Notes under the pieces: generated by a model
Told to the model about the DNA's origin: nothing
The model's input: the letters and a program-made list of their open reading frames with translations, nothing else
Database searches by the model: none
Shown: piece after piece, positions 15,478 to 24,965 of the stretch
How the letters are laid out: each line of letters opens with the position of its first letter
Numbering within the stretch: the stretch's first letter is position 1
Made by a program: the position numbers and the translations under genes
NCBI GenBank assembly: GCA_902826815.1
Contig: CADEGF010000011.1
Coordinates: 30,719-94,718, forward strand
Length of the DNA stretch: 64,000 nucleotides
From: an uncultured Mycobacteriaceae bacterium
Lineage (GTDB): Bacteria; Actinomycetota; Actinomycetes; Mycobacteriales; Mycobacteriaceae
Direction of reading: 5' to 3'

Positions 15478-16284
15478 ATGTCGCAACCGCGTACCTCGGA
15501 ATCGAGATTTTCCGGCGAGCCCGTGCTGATCACAGGCGGAGCAGGTGGAATGGGTGAGGCGATGGCGCGCCGGCTGGCGTCCTCCGGTGCCAGGGTTTCC
15601 ATCGTCGACCTCAAACCCGATGCGGTGGCCGACGCTGTTTCGCGGATGAAGAACGACGGGCTCGACGTCATCGGCGTGGCCGCCGACACCACCGATGAGG
15701 ATGCGATGGCGGCTGCGGTCGCCGAAACCGTGCGCGCCTTCGGGTCGCTGTACGGGCTGATCACCGCTGCCGGAATCCGCCAGACCGCAGCGGGTTTCAC
15801 CGATATAGACCTCACGCTGTGGCGGACGATCATCGATGTCAACCTCACCGGCACCTTCGTCGCGATCCGGGCGGCCACCCAGGAACTCGTCGCAATCAAG
15901 GGTGCGATCGTGACCGTCGCGTCGGTGACGGCCGACGGGGCACGGATGAACCAGTCCGCGTACGCGACGAGTAAGGCGGCAGTACTGCACCTGACCAAGC
16001 AGATCGCCCTGGAGCTGTCGACAAAGGGTGTGAGAGCCAACTGCTTGTGCCCAGGGGTCACCAGCACACCGATGATCGAGCAGGCGGTGCGCAACGACGG
16101 GCCAGGCGTCCTCAACGACAAACTCAAAGGGTCCCTCGAGCAGTTCCGGCCCGGTATCCCGTTGGGCCGGTTGGCTGAACCCGACGATCAGGCCGCAGCC
16201 GCCGAATACCTGTTGTCCAAAGATTCCTCGTTCATCACCGGCGTCGGCCTGTACGTCGACGGCGGCGTCTCGATGCTGGGGTGA
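15478..16284 (+). CDS. Short-chain dehydrogenase/reductase
   Basis: 268-aa classical SDR. Seen: cofactor motif LITGGAGGMGEAMARRLASS (TGxxxGxG at residues 19-26), acidic VDLKPDA that favours NAD(H), NLTGTFVAIRA, the Ser in VASVTADGARM, and the catalytic YATSK. C-terminal GLYVDGGVSMLG is standard. Probably oxidises a hydroxyl group on a pathway intermediate. ATG follows the preceding TAG directly, and the permease gene starts 4 nt after its stop. Confidence 0.88.
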   Translation: MSQPRTSESRFSGEPVLITGGAGGMGEAMARRLASSGARVSIVDLKPDAVADAVSRMKNDGLDVIGVAADTTDEDAMAAAVAETVRAFGSLYGLITAAGIRQTAAGFTDIDLTLWRTIIDVNLTGTFVAIRAATQELVAIKGAIVTVASVTADGARMNQSAYATSKAAVLHLTKQIALELSTKGVRANCLCPGVTSTPMIEQAVRNDGPGVLNDKLKGSLEQFRPGIPLGRLAEPDDQAAAAEYLLSKDSSFITGVGLYVDGGVSMLG

Positions 16285-16288
16285 TGCC

Positions 16289-17185
16289 ATGACGTTGTTT
16301 TCCCGAGCCGGCCGGTTCGCATGGAACCACAAGATGGTCACTGCGAGCTTCGTCATCCTCGGAATCGTCATAGTCAGTGCGGTTTTCGTGCATCAGCTGG
16401 CGCCGTTCGACCCGTACGCACAGGACGTGTCGCTGCGCAACCTGCCTCCGATGACTGACCGCGGCGGCGGTATCCATGTGCTGGGCACCGACGCACTCGG
16501 CCGCGACGAACTCGCGAGACTCATGCTCGGTGCGCAGATCTCGCTGACCGTCGGCGTGGCCAGCGTCCTGGTATCGGGGTTGGTCGGCACCGTCATCGGC
16601 CTCATCGCCGGCTACTACCGGGGCTGGTTCGACGACGTCGTCATGCGGTTCGTCGACCTCCAGATGAGCGTCCCCTCCCTGCTGATCGCACTGCTGGTGC
16701 TCTACCTGGCCGGCCCGAGCTTCCTCAACATCGTGCTGGTGCTGGCCGTGACACGGTGGATGGTGTACGCCCGCGTGTCCCGCGGCCTGATGCTGTCGCT
16801 GCGTGAGGTGTTGTTCGTCGAGGCATCCCGCGCGCTCGGTGCTTCAGATCTACGGATCATCGTGCGGCACCTGCTGCCGAACCTGTTGGCGCCCATCCTC
16901 GTTCTGGCCACCCTCGAACTCGCCGTGATGATGCTCACGGAGGCGTCATTGAGCTTCCTCGGCCTCGGCATCCAGCCGCCCGAATCGTCCTGGGGACTCA
17001 TGCTCGCGGAGGGCCGTGAATATCTGACCTCCGCATGGTGGTTGGTTGCGGTTCCCGGCCTGGCCATCCTGTTCACCACGCTGAGCGTGAACATCATCGC
17101 GACCTGGTTGCGCAGTCGGTCCACCCAGGCCACCTATGCCCGTTCCGGTTCCGAGACAGAAAGGTCCCAAAGTGCTGCAGTCTGA
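16289..17185 (+). CDS. Opp/Dpp-type ABC transporter permease (DppC-like)
   Basis: 298-aa inner-membrane permease with about six TM segments. Seen: N-terminal helix SFVILGIVIVSAVFVHQLAP, the DppC hallmark HVLGTDALGRDELARLMLGA, the EAA loop EASRALGASDLRIIVRHLLPN that contacts the ATPase, and EASLSFLGLGIQPPESSWG. Its partners (DppB-like 24966, ATPases 19840 and 20874, binding protein 22513) are scattered through the same operon among enzyme genes rather than adjacent. Substrate likely a small acid or peptide-like compound; not known. Confidence 0.92.
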   Translation: MTLFSRAGRFAWNHKMVTASFVILGIVIVSAVFVHQLAPFDPYAQDVSLRNLPPMTDRGGGIHVLGTDALGRDELARLMLGAQISLTVGVASVLVSGLVGTVIGLIAGYYRGWFDDVVMRFVDLQMSVPSLLIALLVLYLAGPSFLNIVLVLAVTRWMVYARVSRGLMLSLREVLFVEASRALGASDLRIIVRHLLPNLLAPILVLATLELAVMMLTEASLSFLGLGIQPPESSWGLMLAEGREYLTSAWWLVAVPGLAILFTTLSVNIIATWLRSRSTQATYARSGSETERSQSAAV

Positions 17186-18635
17186 AGACGCCGCAACCCG
17201 TCGCGAGGCGGCGATCGCGCAAGCCCCTACGAACGTCGAAGAGTATCCCGGCGCAAGCCGGGTGGACGTCCATCACCCGTTCACCGGCCAGGTGATCGGA
17301 CAGGTGGCGAACTGCGGCCCGGCCGACGTGGACGCCGCCTGCCGCACCGCCGCCGCTGCGCAGGAACGCGGTATTCCCCAGTGGCAACGTGCACGGGTGC
17401 TCGACGCAGTCGCGCTGCTGCTGGAGCGTGACGAGCAGCGGCTGGCGGGGTTGATCACGCTGGAGAGCGGCAAGGCGATCCGCGACGCGCGTGGCGAGGT
17501 GGGCAGGGCCGCCGAGACCGCCCGAATTTCCGCGGCGGTGGCGCGCACACTCACCGGGGAGCAGGTCGCCACCGAGGCGACTCCCACCGGAGTCGGCAAG
17601 CTGGCCATCGCCCTGCGGCTGCCCATCGGAGTGGTCGGCGCCATCTCGCCGTTCAACTTCCCGCTGAACACCGTGATGCACAAGGTCGGTCCGGCCATCG
17701 CGGCCGGCTGCGCAATCGTGCTGAAACCCGCCCATCAGACGCCGCTGACCGCGCTGGCACTGCGTGCTCTGCTGATCGAGGCGGGACTGCCCGAGGACTG
17801 GCTGACCGTCGTCACCGACGACCGCACATCGGCGGGGCCTGCGCTCGTCGAACATCACGTGCCCAAGCTCATCACCTTCACGGGCAGCAGCCAGGTCGGC
17901 TGGGGGATCGCGGGCACCGCGTACCGCAAGAAGGTCGCACTCGAACTTGGCTCCAACTCACCGGTTCTCGTCGCCGAAGACGCCGACGTCGATGCGGCGG
18001 CCGCCAAGATCTCGAAGGCCGCCTACTCGACTTCGGGACAGAGTTGCATTTCGGTGCAGCGCGTCATCGCGCACCGTTCGGTGCACGACGAACTCAACGA
18101 CGCGCTGCGCAAGCACGCCGACGCGCTCACGATCGGCGACCCATTCGACGATGCGACCGATGTCGGTCCGTTGATCACCCGCGATGCCACGGCGCGGGTC
18201 AAGGGCTGGATCGACGAGGCCGCTGCGGCCGGTGCGGCCGTCGTGGCCGGCGGTGACGTGATCGGGGAAAGCCTGCGCCCAACGGTCGTCGACCAAGCGC
18301 CGTCCGGTACGAAACTGCGGGAAGCCGAGGCGTTCGGACCCGTGCTGACCGTGATCCCCTATGGAAGCCGCGACGAGGCGTTCGCGCTCGCCAACGAGAC
18401 GGTGTACGGGCTGCAGGCGGGACTGTTCACCCGGGATCTCGATCTGGCGCTGGATGCGGTGTCGCGACTGGATTTCGGCGGTGTGCTCGTCAACGACGTT
18501 CCGACGACCCGGCTCGACCAGCAGCCCTACGGCGGCGGCGGCGAGTCGGGGAACACGCGCGAGGGCCCCGCCTACACCGCGCGCGAGATGACCGAGATGC
18601 GCTTCATCTCCTTTCAGCCGGGGGGTGTCACATGA
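17172..18635 (+). CDS. Aldehyde dehydrogenase
   Basis: 487-aa NAD(P)+-dependent aldehyde dehydrogenase. Seen: GVVGAISPFNFPLNTVMHK, FTGSSQVGWGI, ELGSNSPVLV (general base Glu) and the nucleophile in SGQSCISVQR. The sequence style resembles lactaldehyde, glycolaldehyde and phosphonoacetaldehyde dehydrogenases. GTG 17172 with AAAGG 8 nt upstream gives a 14-nt overlap with the permease gene; an upstream in-frame start would only lengthen the overlap. Its stop overlaps the CoA-transferase ATG. Likely converts an aldehyde released by a pathway aldolase into an acid. Confidence 0.9.
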   Translation: MLQSEDAATRREAAIAQAPTNVEEYPGASRVDVHHPFTGQVIGQVANCGPADVDAACRTAAAAQERGIPQWQRARVLDAVALLLERDEQRLAGLITLESGKAIRDARGEVGRAAETARISAAVARTLTGEQVATEATPTGVGKLAIALRLPIGVVGAISPFNFPLNTVMHKVGPAIAAGCAIVLKPAHQTPLTALALRALLIEAGLPEDWLTVVTDDRTSAGPALVEHHVPKLITFTGSSQVGWGIAGTAYRKKVALELGSNSPVLVAEDADVDAAAAKISKAAYSTSGQSCISVQRVIAHRSVHDELNDALRKHADALTIGDPFDDATDVGPLITRDATARVKGWIDEAAAAGAAVVAGGDVIGESLRPTVVDQAPSGTKLREAEAFGPVLTVIPYGSRDEAFALANETVYGLQAGLFTRDLDLALDAVSRLDFGGVLVNDVPTTRLDQQPYGGGGESGNTREGPAYTAREMTEMRFISFQPGGVT

Positions 18636-19843
18636 GCGGACCGCTGGCAGGCATCGTGGTGGTGGACTTCACCGAGCGGGTGCAGGGTCCGTACGCCACC
18701 CAGATGCTCGGTGACTTCGGCGCCGATGTCATCAAGATCGAGCGTCCAGCGGCCGTGACACCCGACGGCAGACCCGACGAGCGATATGCGGGCGGCACCG
18801 GATCCCCACCCGATTCGCTTTACCGGGCAACGTTTCTGGCGAACAACCGCAGCAAACGCTCGATCGCCGTCGACCTCAAGTCCGAGGACGGACTGCGGAC
18901 CATGCGGGCGCTGATCGGCACCGCCGACATCGTCTACGAGAACTTCCGCCCCGGCGTCATGGACCGACTCGGGTTGGGTTACGACGCGTGCCGCGAGATC
19001 AATCCCGGGGTCGTCTACGTCTCCGCGTCCGGCTACGGTCCCGACGGCCCGAGGGTGAGCAAGCCGGGACAGGATGTCCTGATCCAGGCGATGAGCGGGA
19101 TCGGCGTGATCAACGAATCCGCCGATGGCAGGCCGACGCCGATCGGGATGTCGATCACCGACGTCCTCGGCGGCCTCAACGGGGTGGCTGCGGTGCTGGC
19201 CGCGCTGGTGCACAGAGAACGCACCGGCGAAGGCCAGCAGGTCATGGTCGACCTATTGGGCAGCGCGTTCGCCGCGCTGAGCGAACATCTGGTGCACATG
19301 CTCAACAACGGCGCTGACGAGCCGTCGCGGGTCACCCCGATGCACGGCCACGGCTATATCCCACCGCCATACGGGTTCTACGCCACCAAAGACGGATACC
19401 TCGCGCTGTCGAGTGGGCGGCAGGTGCGTGAGATCTGCGAAATCATCGGGCTGCCCGATCTTTCGGTCGATCCCCGGTTCGACACGTATGCCAAGCGGGC
19501 CGCCAACCAGGGCGCGTTCGAAGCGATGATCGAAGAGGCGCTGACGGCTCGAACCACCGACGAGTGGCTTGCGGTGATGGAGCCCGCCGACATCTTCGCC
19601 GCGAGGGTCAACACCCTGCGCGACGCCGTCACCGACCCGCAATCGGTGGCGACCGGCCGCGTGGTGACCGTCGCGAGCCCGGATGGCCCGCTGCGATTGA
19701 TCGCTCCGCCAGCGCGTTTCGGGCGCACACCGCTCGACATCCGGCAGGCGCCGCCGCGGCACGGCGAACACACCGAACAGATCCGGCGTGAACTCGGGCT
19801 AGACCGCGTCGACACCGCAGGCACCGCGGGAGGTCGGCGATGA
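18632..19843 (+). CDS. CaiB/BaiF class III CoA-transferase (copy 1)
   Basis: 403 aa. Class III CoA-transferases move CoA between acids through an aspartyl-CoA anhydride. Seen: VVDFTERVQGPYATQMLGDF, ADVIKIERP, VDLKSEDG, FRPGVMDRLGLGY, the catalytic Asp in KPGQDVLIQA, and HGYIPPPYGFYATKDGYLAL. The N-terminal block DFTER-x-QGPY is shared with the copies at 26053 and 27294, so the three are paralogues. Coupled to the aldehyde dehydrogenase by ATGA and to the DppD-like gene by another. Probably activates the imported acid or recycles CoA. Confidence 0.9.
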   Translation: MSGPLAGIVVVDFTERVQGPYATQMLGDFGADVIKIERPAAVTPDGRPDERYAGGTGSPPDSLYRATFLANNRSKRSIAVDLKSEDGLRTMRALIGTADIVYENFRPGVMDRLGLGYDACREINPGVVYVSASGYGPDGPRVSKPGQDVLIQAMSGIGVINESADGRPTPIGMSITDVLGGLNGVAAVLAALVHRERTGEGQQVMVDLLGSAFAALSEHLVHMLNNGADEPSRVTPMHGHGYIPPPYGFYATKDGYLALSSGRQVREICEIIGLPDLSVDPRFDTYAKRAANQGAFEAMIEEALTARTTDEWLAVMEPADIFAARVNTLRDAVTDPQSVATGRVVTVASPDGPLRLIAPPARFGRTPLDIRQAPPRHGEHTEQIRRELGLDRVDTAGTAGGRR

Positions 19844-20877
19844 CGTCTGCGCCGACCGACAACGCTCTGCCCCCGAAGGCGGGCACCGACACGGCGCTGC
19901 TCAACGTCGAGGACCTGTCGATCTCGTTCCCCAGCCCCAACGGCACGGTGCACGCCGTCAACGGCATCAGCTTGGGCGTGGCCCCACGGGAGCGGGTCGC
20001 GATCGTGGGGGAGTCCGGGTCCGGCAAATCCGTCACCGCCCAGGCGCTGCTTGGGCTCTTGCCGACCGCGACGATCACCGGTCGCATCGAGTTCGACGGG
20101 CGCGACGTGCTGACCATGCCCGCCGCCGACCTGCGCGCGCTTCGCGGTGCCGACATGTCCTATGTGTTCCAAGATCCGCTGTCCTCGCTCGATCCGGTGC
20201 GCACCATCGGTGACCAGGTCTGTCAGCCACTGCGCATCCGCGGCGTCAGCCGTAAGGACGCCAAGGCGCGCGCACTGGACATGCTTGCCGCCGTGGGCAT
20301 TCCGGAACCGGCGCGCCGGTATGGCGACTACCCGCACCAGTTCTCCGGCGGTATGCGTCAGCGCGTGATGATCGCGATGGCCCTCATCGGGGAGCCGCGA
20401 CTGGTCGTCGCCGACGAGCCGACGACGGCGCTCGACGTCCGGGTACAGGCAAAGATCGTCGACCTGCTGTATGCGCTGACCGAAGAGCGCGGCGTCGCAG
20501 TCGTTTTCATCACTCACGACCTCGGTATCGTCGCAGGCTTCGCCGACCGGGTGATGGTCATGTACGCGGGCCGCGTGATGGAGAGCTGCATCACCGATGA
20601 GCTCTACTACCGGTCCATCAACCCGTACACACTCGGGCTGCTGAAATCGCTGCCGCGCGTCACCGGCCCCATCCCCGAAACGCTGTCCACGATCGGCGGG
20701 CGGCCGCCATCGCCGTCAGACCTTCCGTCGGGCTGCGCATTCCATCCTCGGTGTTCCTACGTCCGCGATATCTGCCGCACCGAGACACCGCTGTTGCAGA
20801 TGCCGCCGAACGGTCAACATCCCAGCGCGTGTCATCTCGCGGGCTTGCTCGCCGAGGAACCGGGGGTGTTGCGATGA
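19840..20877 (+). CDS. Opp/Dpp-type ABC transporter ATP-binding protein (DppD-like)
   Basis: 345-aa ATPase. Seen: Walker [17 protein letters not shown]-loop YVFQDPLSSLDP, signature FSGGMRQRVMIAMAL, Walker B LVVADEPTTALD, H-loop FITHDLGIVAG, and the C-terminal oligopeptide-transporter extension with SGCAFHPRCSYVRDIC whose four cysteines can bind a 4Fe-4S cluster in related proteins. Energises import together with the DppF-like protein from the next gene (ATGA overlap). Confidence 0.95.
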   Translation: MTSAPTDNALPPKAGTDTALLNVEDLSISFPSPNGTVHAVNGISLGVAPRERVAIVGESGSGKSVTAQALLGLLPTATITGRIEFDGRDVLTMPAADLRALRGADMSYVFQDPLSSLDPVRTIGDQVCQPLRIRGVSRKDAKARALDMLAAVGIPEPARRYGDYPHQFSGGMRQRVMIAMALIGEPRLVVADEPTTALDVRVQAKIVDLLYALTEERGVAVVFITHDLGIVAGFADRVMVMYAGRVMESCITDELYYRSINPYTLGLLKSLPRVTGPIPETLSTIGGRPPSPSDLPSGCAFHPRCSYVRDICRTETPLLQMPPNGQHPSACHLAGLLAEEPGVLR

Positions 20878-21719
20878 CTCACCCCGTGATCGAGGTGGCC
20901 AACCTCGTCAAGGAGTTCGGAACCGGCCGGCACGCGTCGCGGGTGCTCGACGACGTCGGCTTCACCGTGGAGCGGGGCGAGACCGTCGGGTTGGTCGGTG
21001 AATCCGGTTCGGGAAAGTCGACGACCGCTCGGTGCATCCTGCGGCTGATCGAACCGACGTCGGGCACCGTCCGCTTCGAGGGCGAGGACGTGATGTCGTT
21101 CCGCAGGCACAAGCTGAAGGAGTACCGCGCGCGGGCGCAGATGGTTTTCCAGGACCCCTACTCGTCGCTCGATCCACGGATGTGCGTCGAGGACATCATC
21201 GCCGAGGGCATCCGCATTCACCGGCCGCGGGAGAAGCGCGAGGCAGTGCGCGAGCAGATCGTCGAACTGCTCGAACTCGTGGGGCTGCGTCCCGACCACT
21301 TGGCCCGCAGGCCTGCGGCGTTCTCCGGTGGTGAACGGCAACGCATCGGCATCGCGCGCGCACTCGCCGTCCGGCCCAGCCTGCTGATCTGCGACGAACC
21401 CGTTGCGTCGCTGGACGTGTCGATCCAGGCGCAGATCCTCAACCTGTTCGTCGACCTCAAGTCGCGGCTCGGACTGACGATGCTCTACATCGCCCACGAT
21501 CTCGCGACGGTGCGGCACCTGTGCGATCGCATCGTGGTCATGCAGGGCGGTCAGATCAAGGAGATCGGTTCCCGTGACGAGATCTACGGCGCCCCCCACG
21601 ATCCCTACACGATCGCTCTGATGCGCGCGGTCCCCGAGCCGGACCCGGTGATAGCGCGCAAGCGTTCTCAGGAGCGCAGGCTGGCCGCAGGCGCGGCGGC
21701 CGGGACGGTGACGCCGTGA
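20874..21719 (+). CDS. Opp/Dpp-type ABC transporter ATP-binding protein (DppF-like)
   Basis: 281-aa ATPase. Seen: Walker [30 protein letters not shown], signature [15 protein letters not shown], Walker [16 protein letters not shown]-loop [13 protein letters not shown]. It is shorter than usual DppF proteins (about 320 aa) and its C-terminal oligo/HPY extension is minimal. ATG 20874 overlaps the DppD-like stop; open frame further upstream lies inside that gene and is not used. The next gene begins on its stop (GTGA). Confidence 0.95.
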   Translation: MTHPVIEVANLVKEFGTGRHASRVLDDVGFTVERGETVGLVGESGSGKSTTARCILRLIEPTSGTVRFEGEDVMSFRRHKLKEYRARAQMVFQDPYSSLDPRMCVEDIIAEGIRIHRPREKREAVREQIVELLELVGLRPDHLARRPAAFSGGERQRIGIARALAVRPSLLICDEPVASLDVSIQAQILNLFVDLKSRLGLTMLYIAHDLATVRHLCDRIVVMQGGQIKEIGSRDEIYGAPHDPYTIALMRAVPEPDPVIARKRSQERRLAAGAAAGTVTP

Positions 21720-22516
21720 CGTTACGAGATGGACTGCCGACAGTGGAGATCGGTGACGACCGGGTCGCGGTGATCACCCTGCACAGGCCCGCCGTCCTCA
21801 ACGCTCTCGATACGGCGAGCCACCAGGTGATCGGCGACGCGATCGGCACGCTCGAACGGGACGAATCCGTCGGTGCCGTGGTGATCGCGGGGGAGGGCCG
21901 TGCCTTCTGCTCCGGGTCTGACCTCGCCGAGATCGGTCAGCTCACCGGACAGGCTGAACAAGACTATGTGGCATTGGATTTCGCGACCAAGAACCGCGTC
22001 GCAAGCTGTACCAAACCCGTGGTCGCGGCTATCCAGGGTCATTGCGTCGGGGGCGGCCTCGAGCTAGCCCTCGCGTGCGATTTCCGGGTGGCAGGCGCGG
22101 ATGCGGTGTTCAGCATGCCCGAGGTGACGCTCGGCAGCCTGCCGGGTTCGGGTGGCCTGCAACGGTTGCCCCGCCTTGTCGGTGTCGGCGCAGCGACTGA
22201 CTGGATCTTGACAGGCCGACGCGTGAGCGCCGAGGAAGCCGAACGCAAGGGATTGGTAAGCCGGCTGGTGCCCGCGGGTGAACAGCTCGCCGCGGCCAAG
22301 AAGTTGGCCGCCGAGCTGGCGACCAAGAGCCCGTTGTCTCTGCGACTGGCGAAGGTGGCATTGACCCCCGAGCCCCTCGCAGACCGCGGCCTTGTCGCCG
22401 CATTTCAGATGTTGGCCGGAGACGCCGGCCACCGGCAGCCCTCATATGCGGCCGCCACCGAAAGATTCGCCAGAGACGGCGATGGTTCGCGAAACTCAGA
22501 GAGGAGCACCACGTGA
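21716..22516 (+). CDS. Enoyl-CoA hydratase/isomerase (crotonase family)
   Basis: 266 aa. Seen: [16 protein letters not shown], the oxyanion-hole segments [13 protein letters not shown] and [19 protein letters not shown], then [20 protein letters not shown]. In this last block the position that holds the second catalytic Glu in enoyl-CoA hydratase reads Ser/Leu (TLGSLPG), so hydration is not assured; isomerase, hydrolase or lyase activity is possible. GTG start overlaps the ATPase stop and the gene ends on the binding-protein GTG. A CoA-dependent step is supported by the neighbouring CoA-transferases. Confidence 0.88.
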   Translation: MTLRDGLPTVEIGDDRVAVITLHRPAVLNALDTASHQVIGDAIGTLERDESVGAVVIAGEGRAFCSGSDLAEIGQLTGQAEQDYVALDFATKNRVASCTKPVVAAIQGHCVGGGLELALACDFRVAGADAVFSMPEVTLGSLPGSGGLQRLPRLVGVGAATDWILTGRRVSAEEAERKGLVSRLVPAGEQLAAAKKLAAELATKSPLSLRLAKVALTPEPLADRGLVAAFQMLAGDAGHRQPSYAAATERFARDGDGSRNSERSTT

Positions 22517-24102
22517 ACTCACGGACGGCACAGGAGCGGGTATCCCGATGGCGCCGTGCGCGAACGGGTTCCCTGGCCATCTTCATGGTCATCGCCTTCG
22601 CGTTGGCGGGATGTTCCGGCGGCGGAGGCGGTGGTGGTAGCACAGGCTCGGAGGTGACGATCGCCCTTCCCGAGGAGCCGAGGACGCTGGCCAGCTGGAA
22701 CGCGTATTCCAACGACGGCCACCCGGTTCTGCGCAACGTGGAAGAGGCGCTGATCAACCGCGACCCCAAGACCAACGAGCTGGTACCGGAGCTCGCGTTG
22801 TCGTGGAAGCAGGTCGACCCGACCAACTGGCAGTTCACCCTTCGGCAGAACGTCAAGTTCACCGACGGCACGGACTTCGACGCGGCTTCGGCTGCGACGT
22901 CGCTGAACTACGTGCTCGATGCGAAGAACGCGTTCCCGATGCGCACATTCCTCGGTCCCGACATCGAGGCCAGTGCGGTCGACAAATACACGTTGAACGT
23001 GAAAACCGCTGCGCCGGACCCGATCCTGCCCACCCGCCTGTATTTCGTGACGATCCCGTCGGCGAAGCAGGTCACCGACGATCTGGGCAGCTACGAGACC
23101 AACCCAGTCGGCACCGGGCCGTACAAGCTCGAGTCGTGGGACCGCGGCCAGAGCATCGTCCTGGTTCCCAACGATGAGTGGTGGGGGAAGGACGCCCCTG
23201 ACGCGGGTGGCAAGGCGACCATCACGAAGGCGACGTATGTCTTCCGCCCCGAGACCGAGGTGCGCGCGGCGATGGTGCAGCAGGGTGAGGCCGACCTGGC
23301 ACCCAAGCTGTCAAAGGAACAGTGCGATGCTGCGCCGAAGTGCGAGTCGACACCGACGGTGGAGACGGTGATCCTGCGGATCGACACCAAGAACCCCGTC
23401 TTGGCTGACCTGCGTGTGCGACAGGCTATTTCGATGGCGTTCAACAAAGAGCAAATCATGAACGACATCCTCGGTGGCGGCAAAGTCGTCGGCCAGATCG
23501 TCGGACCGTCAGCTGTCGGATACGCCGATCTGCCGCCGTACCCGTATGACCCGGAAAAGGCCAAGGCGCTCATCGCCGCGGCCAAGGCCGACGGTGTGAA
23601 CGTCACCGAGCCGATAACGGTGTCTGCCCGCGAGGGTTACATACTGCGCGCCAACGAGGTGGTGCAGCTCATCGCCGAGAGCCTCACGTCGATCGGCATG
23701 ACCGGTGTCACCAGCCAGACGCAGGAGACCGCCGCTTTCGAGCAGCAGTGGACGATGGGCTACCAGAACATCCCGCCCGAGCGCGCCCTTCTCGGCCTGC
23801 AACAGCACGGTCAGGAGCTGATGGACTTCTCCGGCAGTGTCGTCTCCTACTACTCCTGCGATGGCAACACCTCGGCGTACTGCGACCCCGAACTGGAGAA
23901 GATGTACGCGGCCGCGGTCGGCACCACCGGTGATGCGCGGCAGCAGGCGCTGGCCAATATCGCCAAGTACGTCTACGACAAGGTGGCGGTGGTGCCCATC
24001 GGCCAGCCGAACTTCAATTTCGGCCTGGCACAACGGCTGGACTGGAAGCCACGCACCGACGGTTTCATCCTGCTCAAGGAAATGACACTCACCAACAGTT
24101 GA
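22513..24102 (+). CDS. ABC transporter solute-binding lipoprotein (SBP family 5)
   Basis: 529 aa. A signal peptide with lipobox FALAGC places the lipid-modified Cys at about residue 34, followed by a Gly-rich linker. The mature protein has the family-5 (oligopeptide/dipeptide/nickel) fold: [57 protein letters not shown]. It captures substrate outside the membrane for the permease pair. A short Cys-containing loop [15 protein letters not shown] may form a disulfide. GTG overlaps the previous stop. A strong hairpin follows the gene, fitting higher expression of this component. Confidence 0.93.
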   Translation: MNSRTAQERVSRWRRARTGSLAIFMVIAFALAGCSGGGGGGGSTGSEVTIALPEEPRTLASWNAYSNDGHPVLRNVEEALINRDPKTNELVPELALSWKQVDPTNWQFTLRQNVKFTDGTDFDAASAATSLNYVLDAKNAFPMRTFLGPDIEASAVDKYTLNVKTAAPDPILPTRLYFVTIPSAKQVTDDLGSYETNPVGTGPYKLESWDRGQSIVLVPNDEWWGKDAPDAGGKATITKATYVFRPETEVRAAMVQQGEADLAPKLSKEQCDAAPKCESTPTVETVILRIDTKNPVLADLRVRQAISMAFNKEQIMNDILGGGKVVGQIVGPSAVGYADLPPYPYDPEKAKALIAAAKADGVNVTEPITVSAREGYILRANEVVQLIAESLTSIGMTGVTSQTQETAAFEQQWTMGYQNIPPERALLGLQQHGQELMDFSGSVVSYYSCDGNTSAYCDPELEKMYAAAVGTTGDARQQALANIAKYVYDKVAVVPIGQPNFNFGLAQRLDWKPRTDGFILLKEMTLTNS

Positions 24103-24113
24103 CACCAGGTCGG

Positions 24114-24140
24114 GCCGGGCAGGTGACCCGCCTGCCCGGC
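24114..24140 (+). terminator. Strong intercistronic hairpin after the binding-protein gene
   Basis: GCCGGGCAGG (24114-24123), 7-nt loop, CCTGCCCGGC (24131-24140): a perfect 10-bp GC stem 12 nt after the stop codon, with no T run. In ABC operons such stems behind the binding-protein gene commonly stabilise its mRNA or partly terminate transcription. The downstream genes remain on the same strand, so read-through is expected. Confidence 0.6.
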
Positions 24141-24162
24141 AACGACCGGAAGGAAGTCTTTT

Positions 24163-24951
24163 ATGACGTTTAGCAACCCGTTGACGGCGGCATGGCGGGG
24201 CGGCGAGACCGTGCTGGGTGTATGGTGCACGCTGCCGGATCCGTTCGCCGCCGAGATCTTCGGCCGCCAGGGCTACGACTACGTGTGTATCGACCAGCAG
24301 CACGGGATGATCGACGACTCGACGGCTTTCCCGATGGTGCAGGCGGTCGCGGCGTCCGGTGCGGCACCGATCGTGCGGGTCCGGTGGAACGAACCCCCGG
24401 CGATCATGTCGGCCCTCGATGCCGGTGCGCTCGGTGTCGTCGTCCCGATGATCGAGACCCGCGAGGACGCGATTGCGGCCGTGAGCGCGTGCCGCTTCCC
24501 GCCTGCTGGACAGCGGTCCTACGGGCCGATCCGGGCCCGTGACGTGATGGGTTCGACCGACCCCGATGTGCTGTCCGACGTCGCGTGCATCATCATGATC
24601 GAAACCCAGCGTGCGCTGGCCGAACTCGATGAGATCGTCTCGACCCCGGGCATCGACGGTGTCTACATCGGCCCGAGTGACCTCGCGCTCGCGTTGGGGG
24701 AGAAGCCCGGATCGACGGCCCCGATCGTCGACGACACCGTGCAGCGGATCGCCGATGTTTGCCGCCGCCATGGAGTGGCCGTCGGAATGCACACTCCCGC
24801 AGGCGCCGTCGCGCGGCGGTATGTCGAGCGCGGCTTCGACTTCGCGACGGTGTTCTCCGATGCGGGCCTGATCGCGGCCGCCGCACGCGAACAGCTGGAC
24901 GTTGCACGCAACGCATCGAAACCCGTCGCCGTGCCGTCCGGCGGCTACTGA
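24163..24951 (+). CDS. HpcH/HpaI-type class II aldolase
   Basis: 262-aa TIM-barrel metal-dependent aldolase. Seen: LGVWCTLPDPFAAEIFGRQG, DYVCIDQQHGMID (the catalytic His follows the Asp), PIVRVRWNEPPAIMSALDAG with the conserved Arg, GALGVVVPMIETRED and IMIETQRALAELDEI (metal-binding Glu), then GVYIGPSDLALALG (metal Asp). Relatives split 2-dehydro-3-deoxyglucarate or 4-hydroxy-2-oxo-heptanedioate into pyruvate plus an aldehyde. GGAAGGAAG 6 nt before ATG 24163 sets the start. An aldehyde product would feed the operon's aldehyde dehydrogenase. Confidence 0.9.
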   Translation: MTFSNPLTAAWRGGETVLGVWCTLPDPFAAEIFGRQGYDYVCIDQQHGMIDDSTAFPMVQAVAASGAAPIVRVRWNEPPAIMSALDAGALGVVVPMIETREDAIAAVSACRFPPAGQRSYGPIRARDVMGSTDPDVLSDVACIIMIETQRALAELDEIVSTPGIDGVYIGPSDLALALGEKPGSTAPIVDDTVQRIADVCRRHGVAVGMHTPAGAVARRYVERGFDFATVFSDAGLIAAAAREQLDVARNASKPVAVPSGGY

Positions 24952-24965
24952 CGGGGGATCTGACC

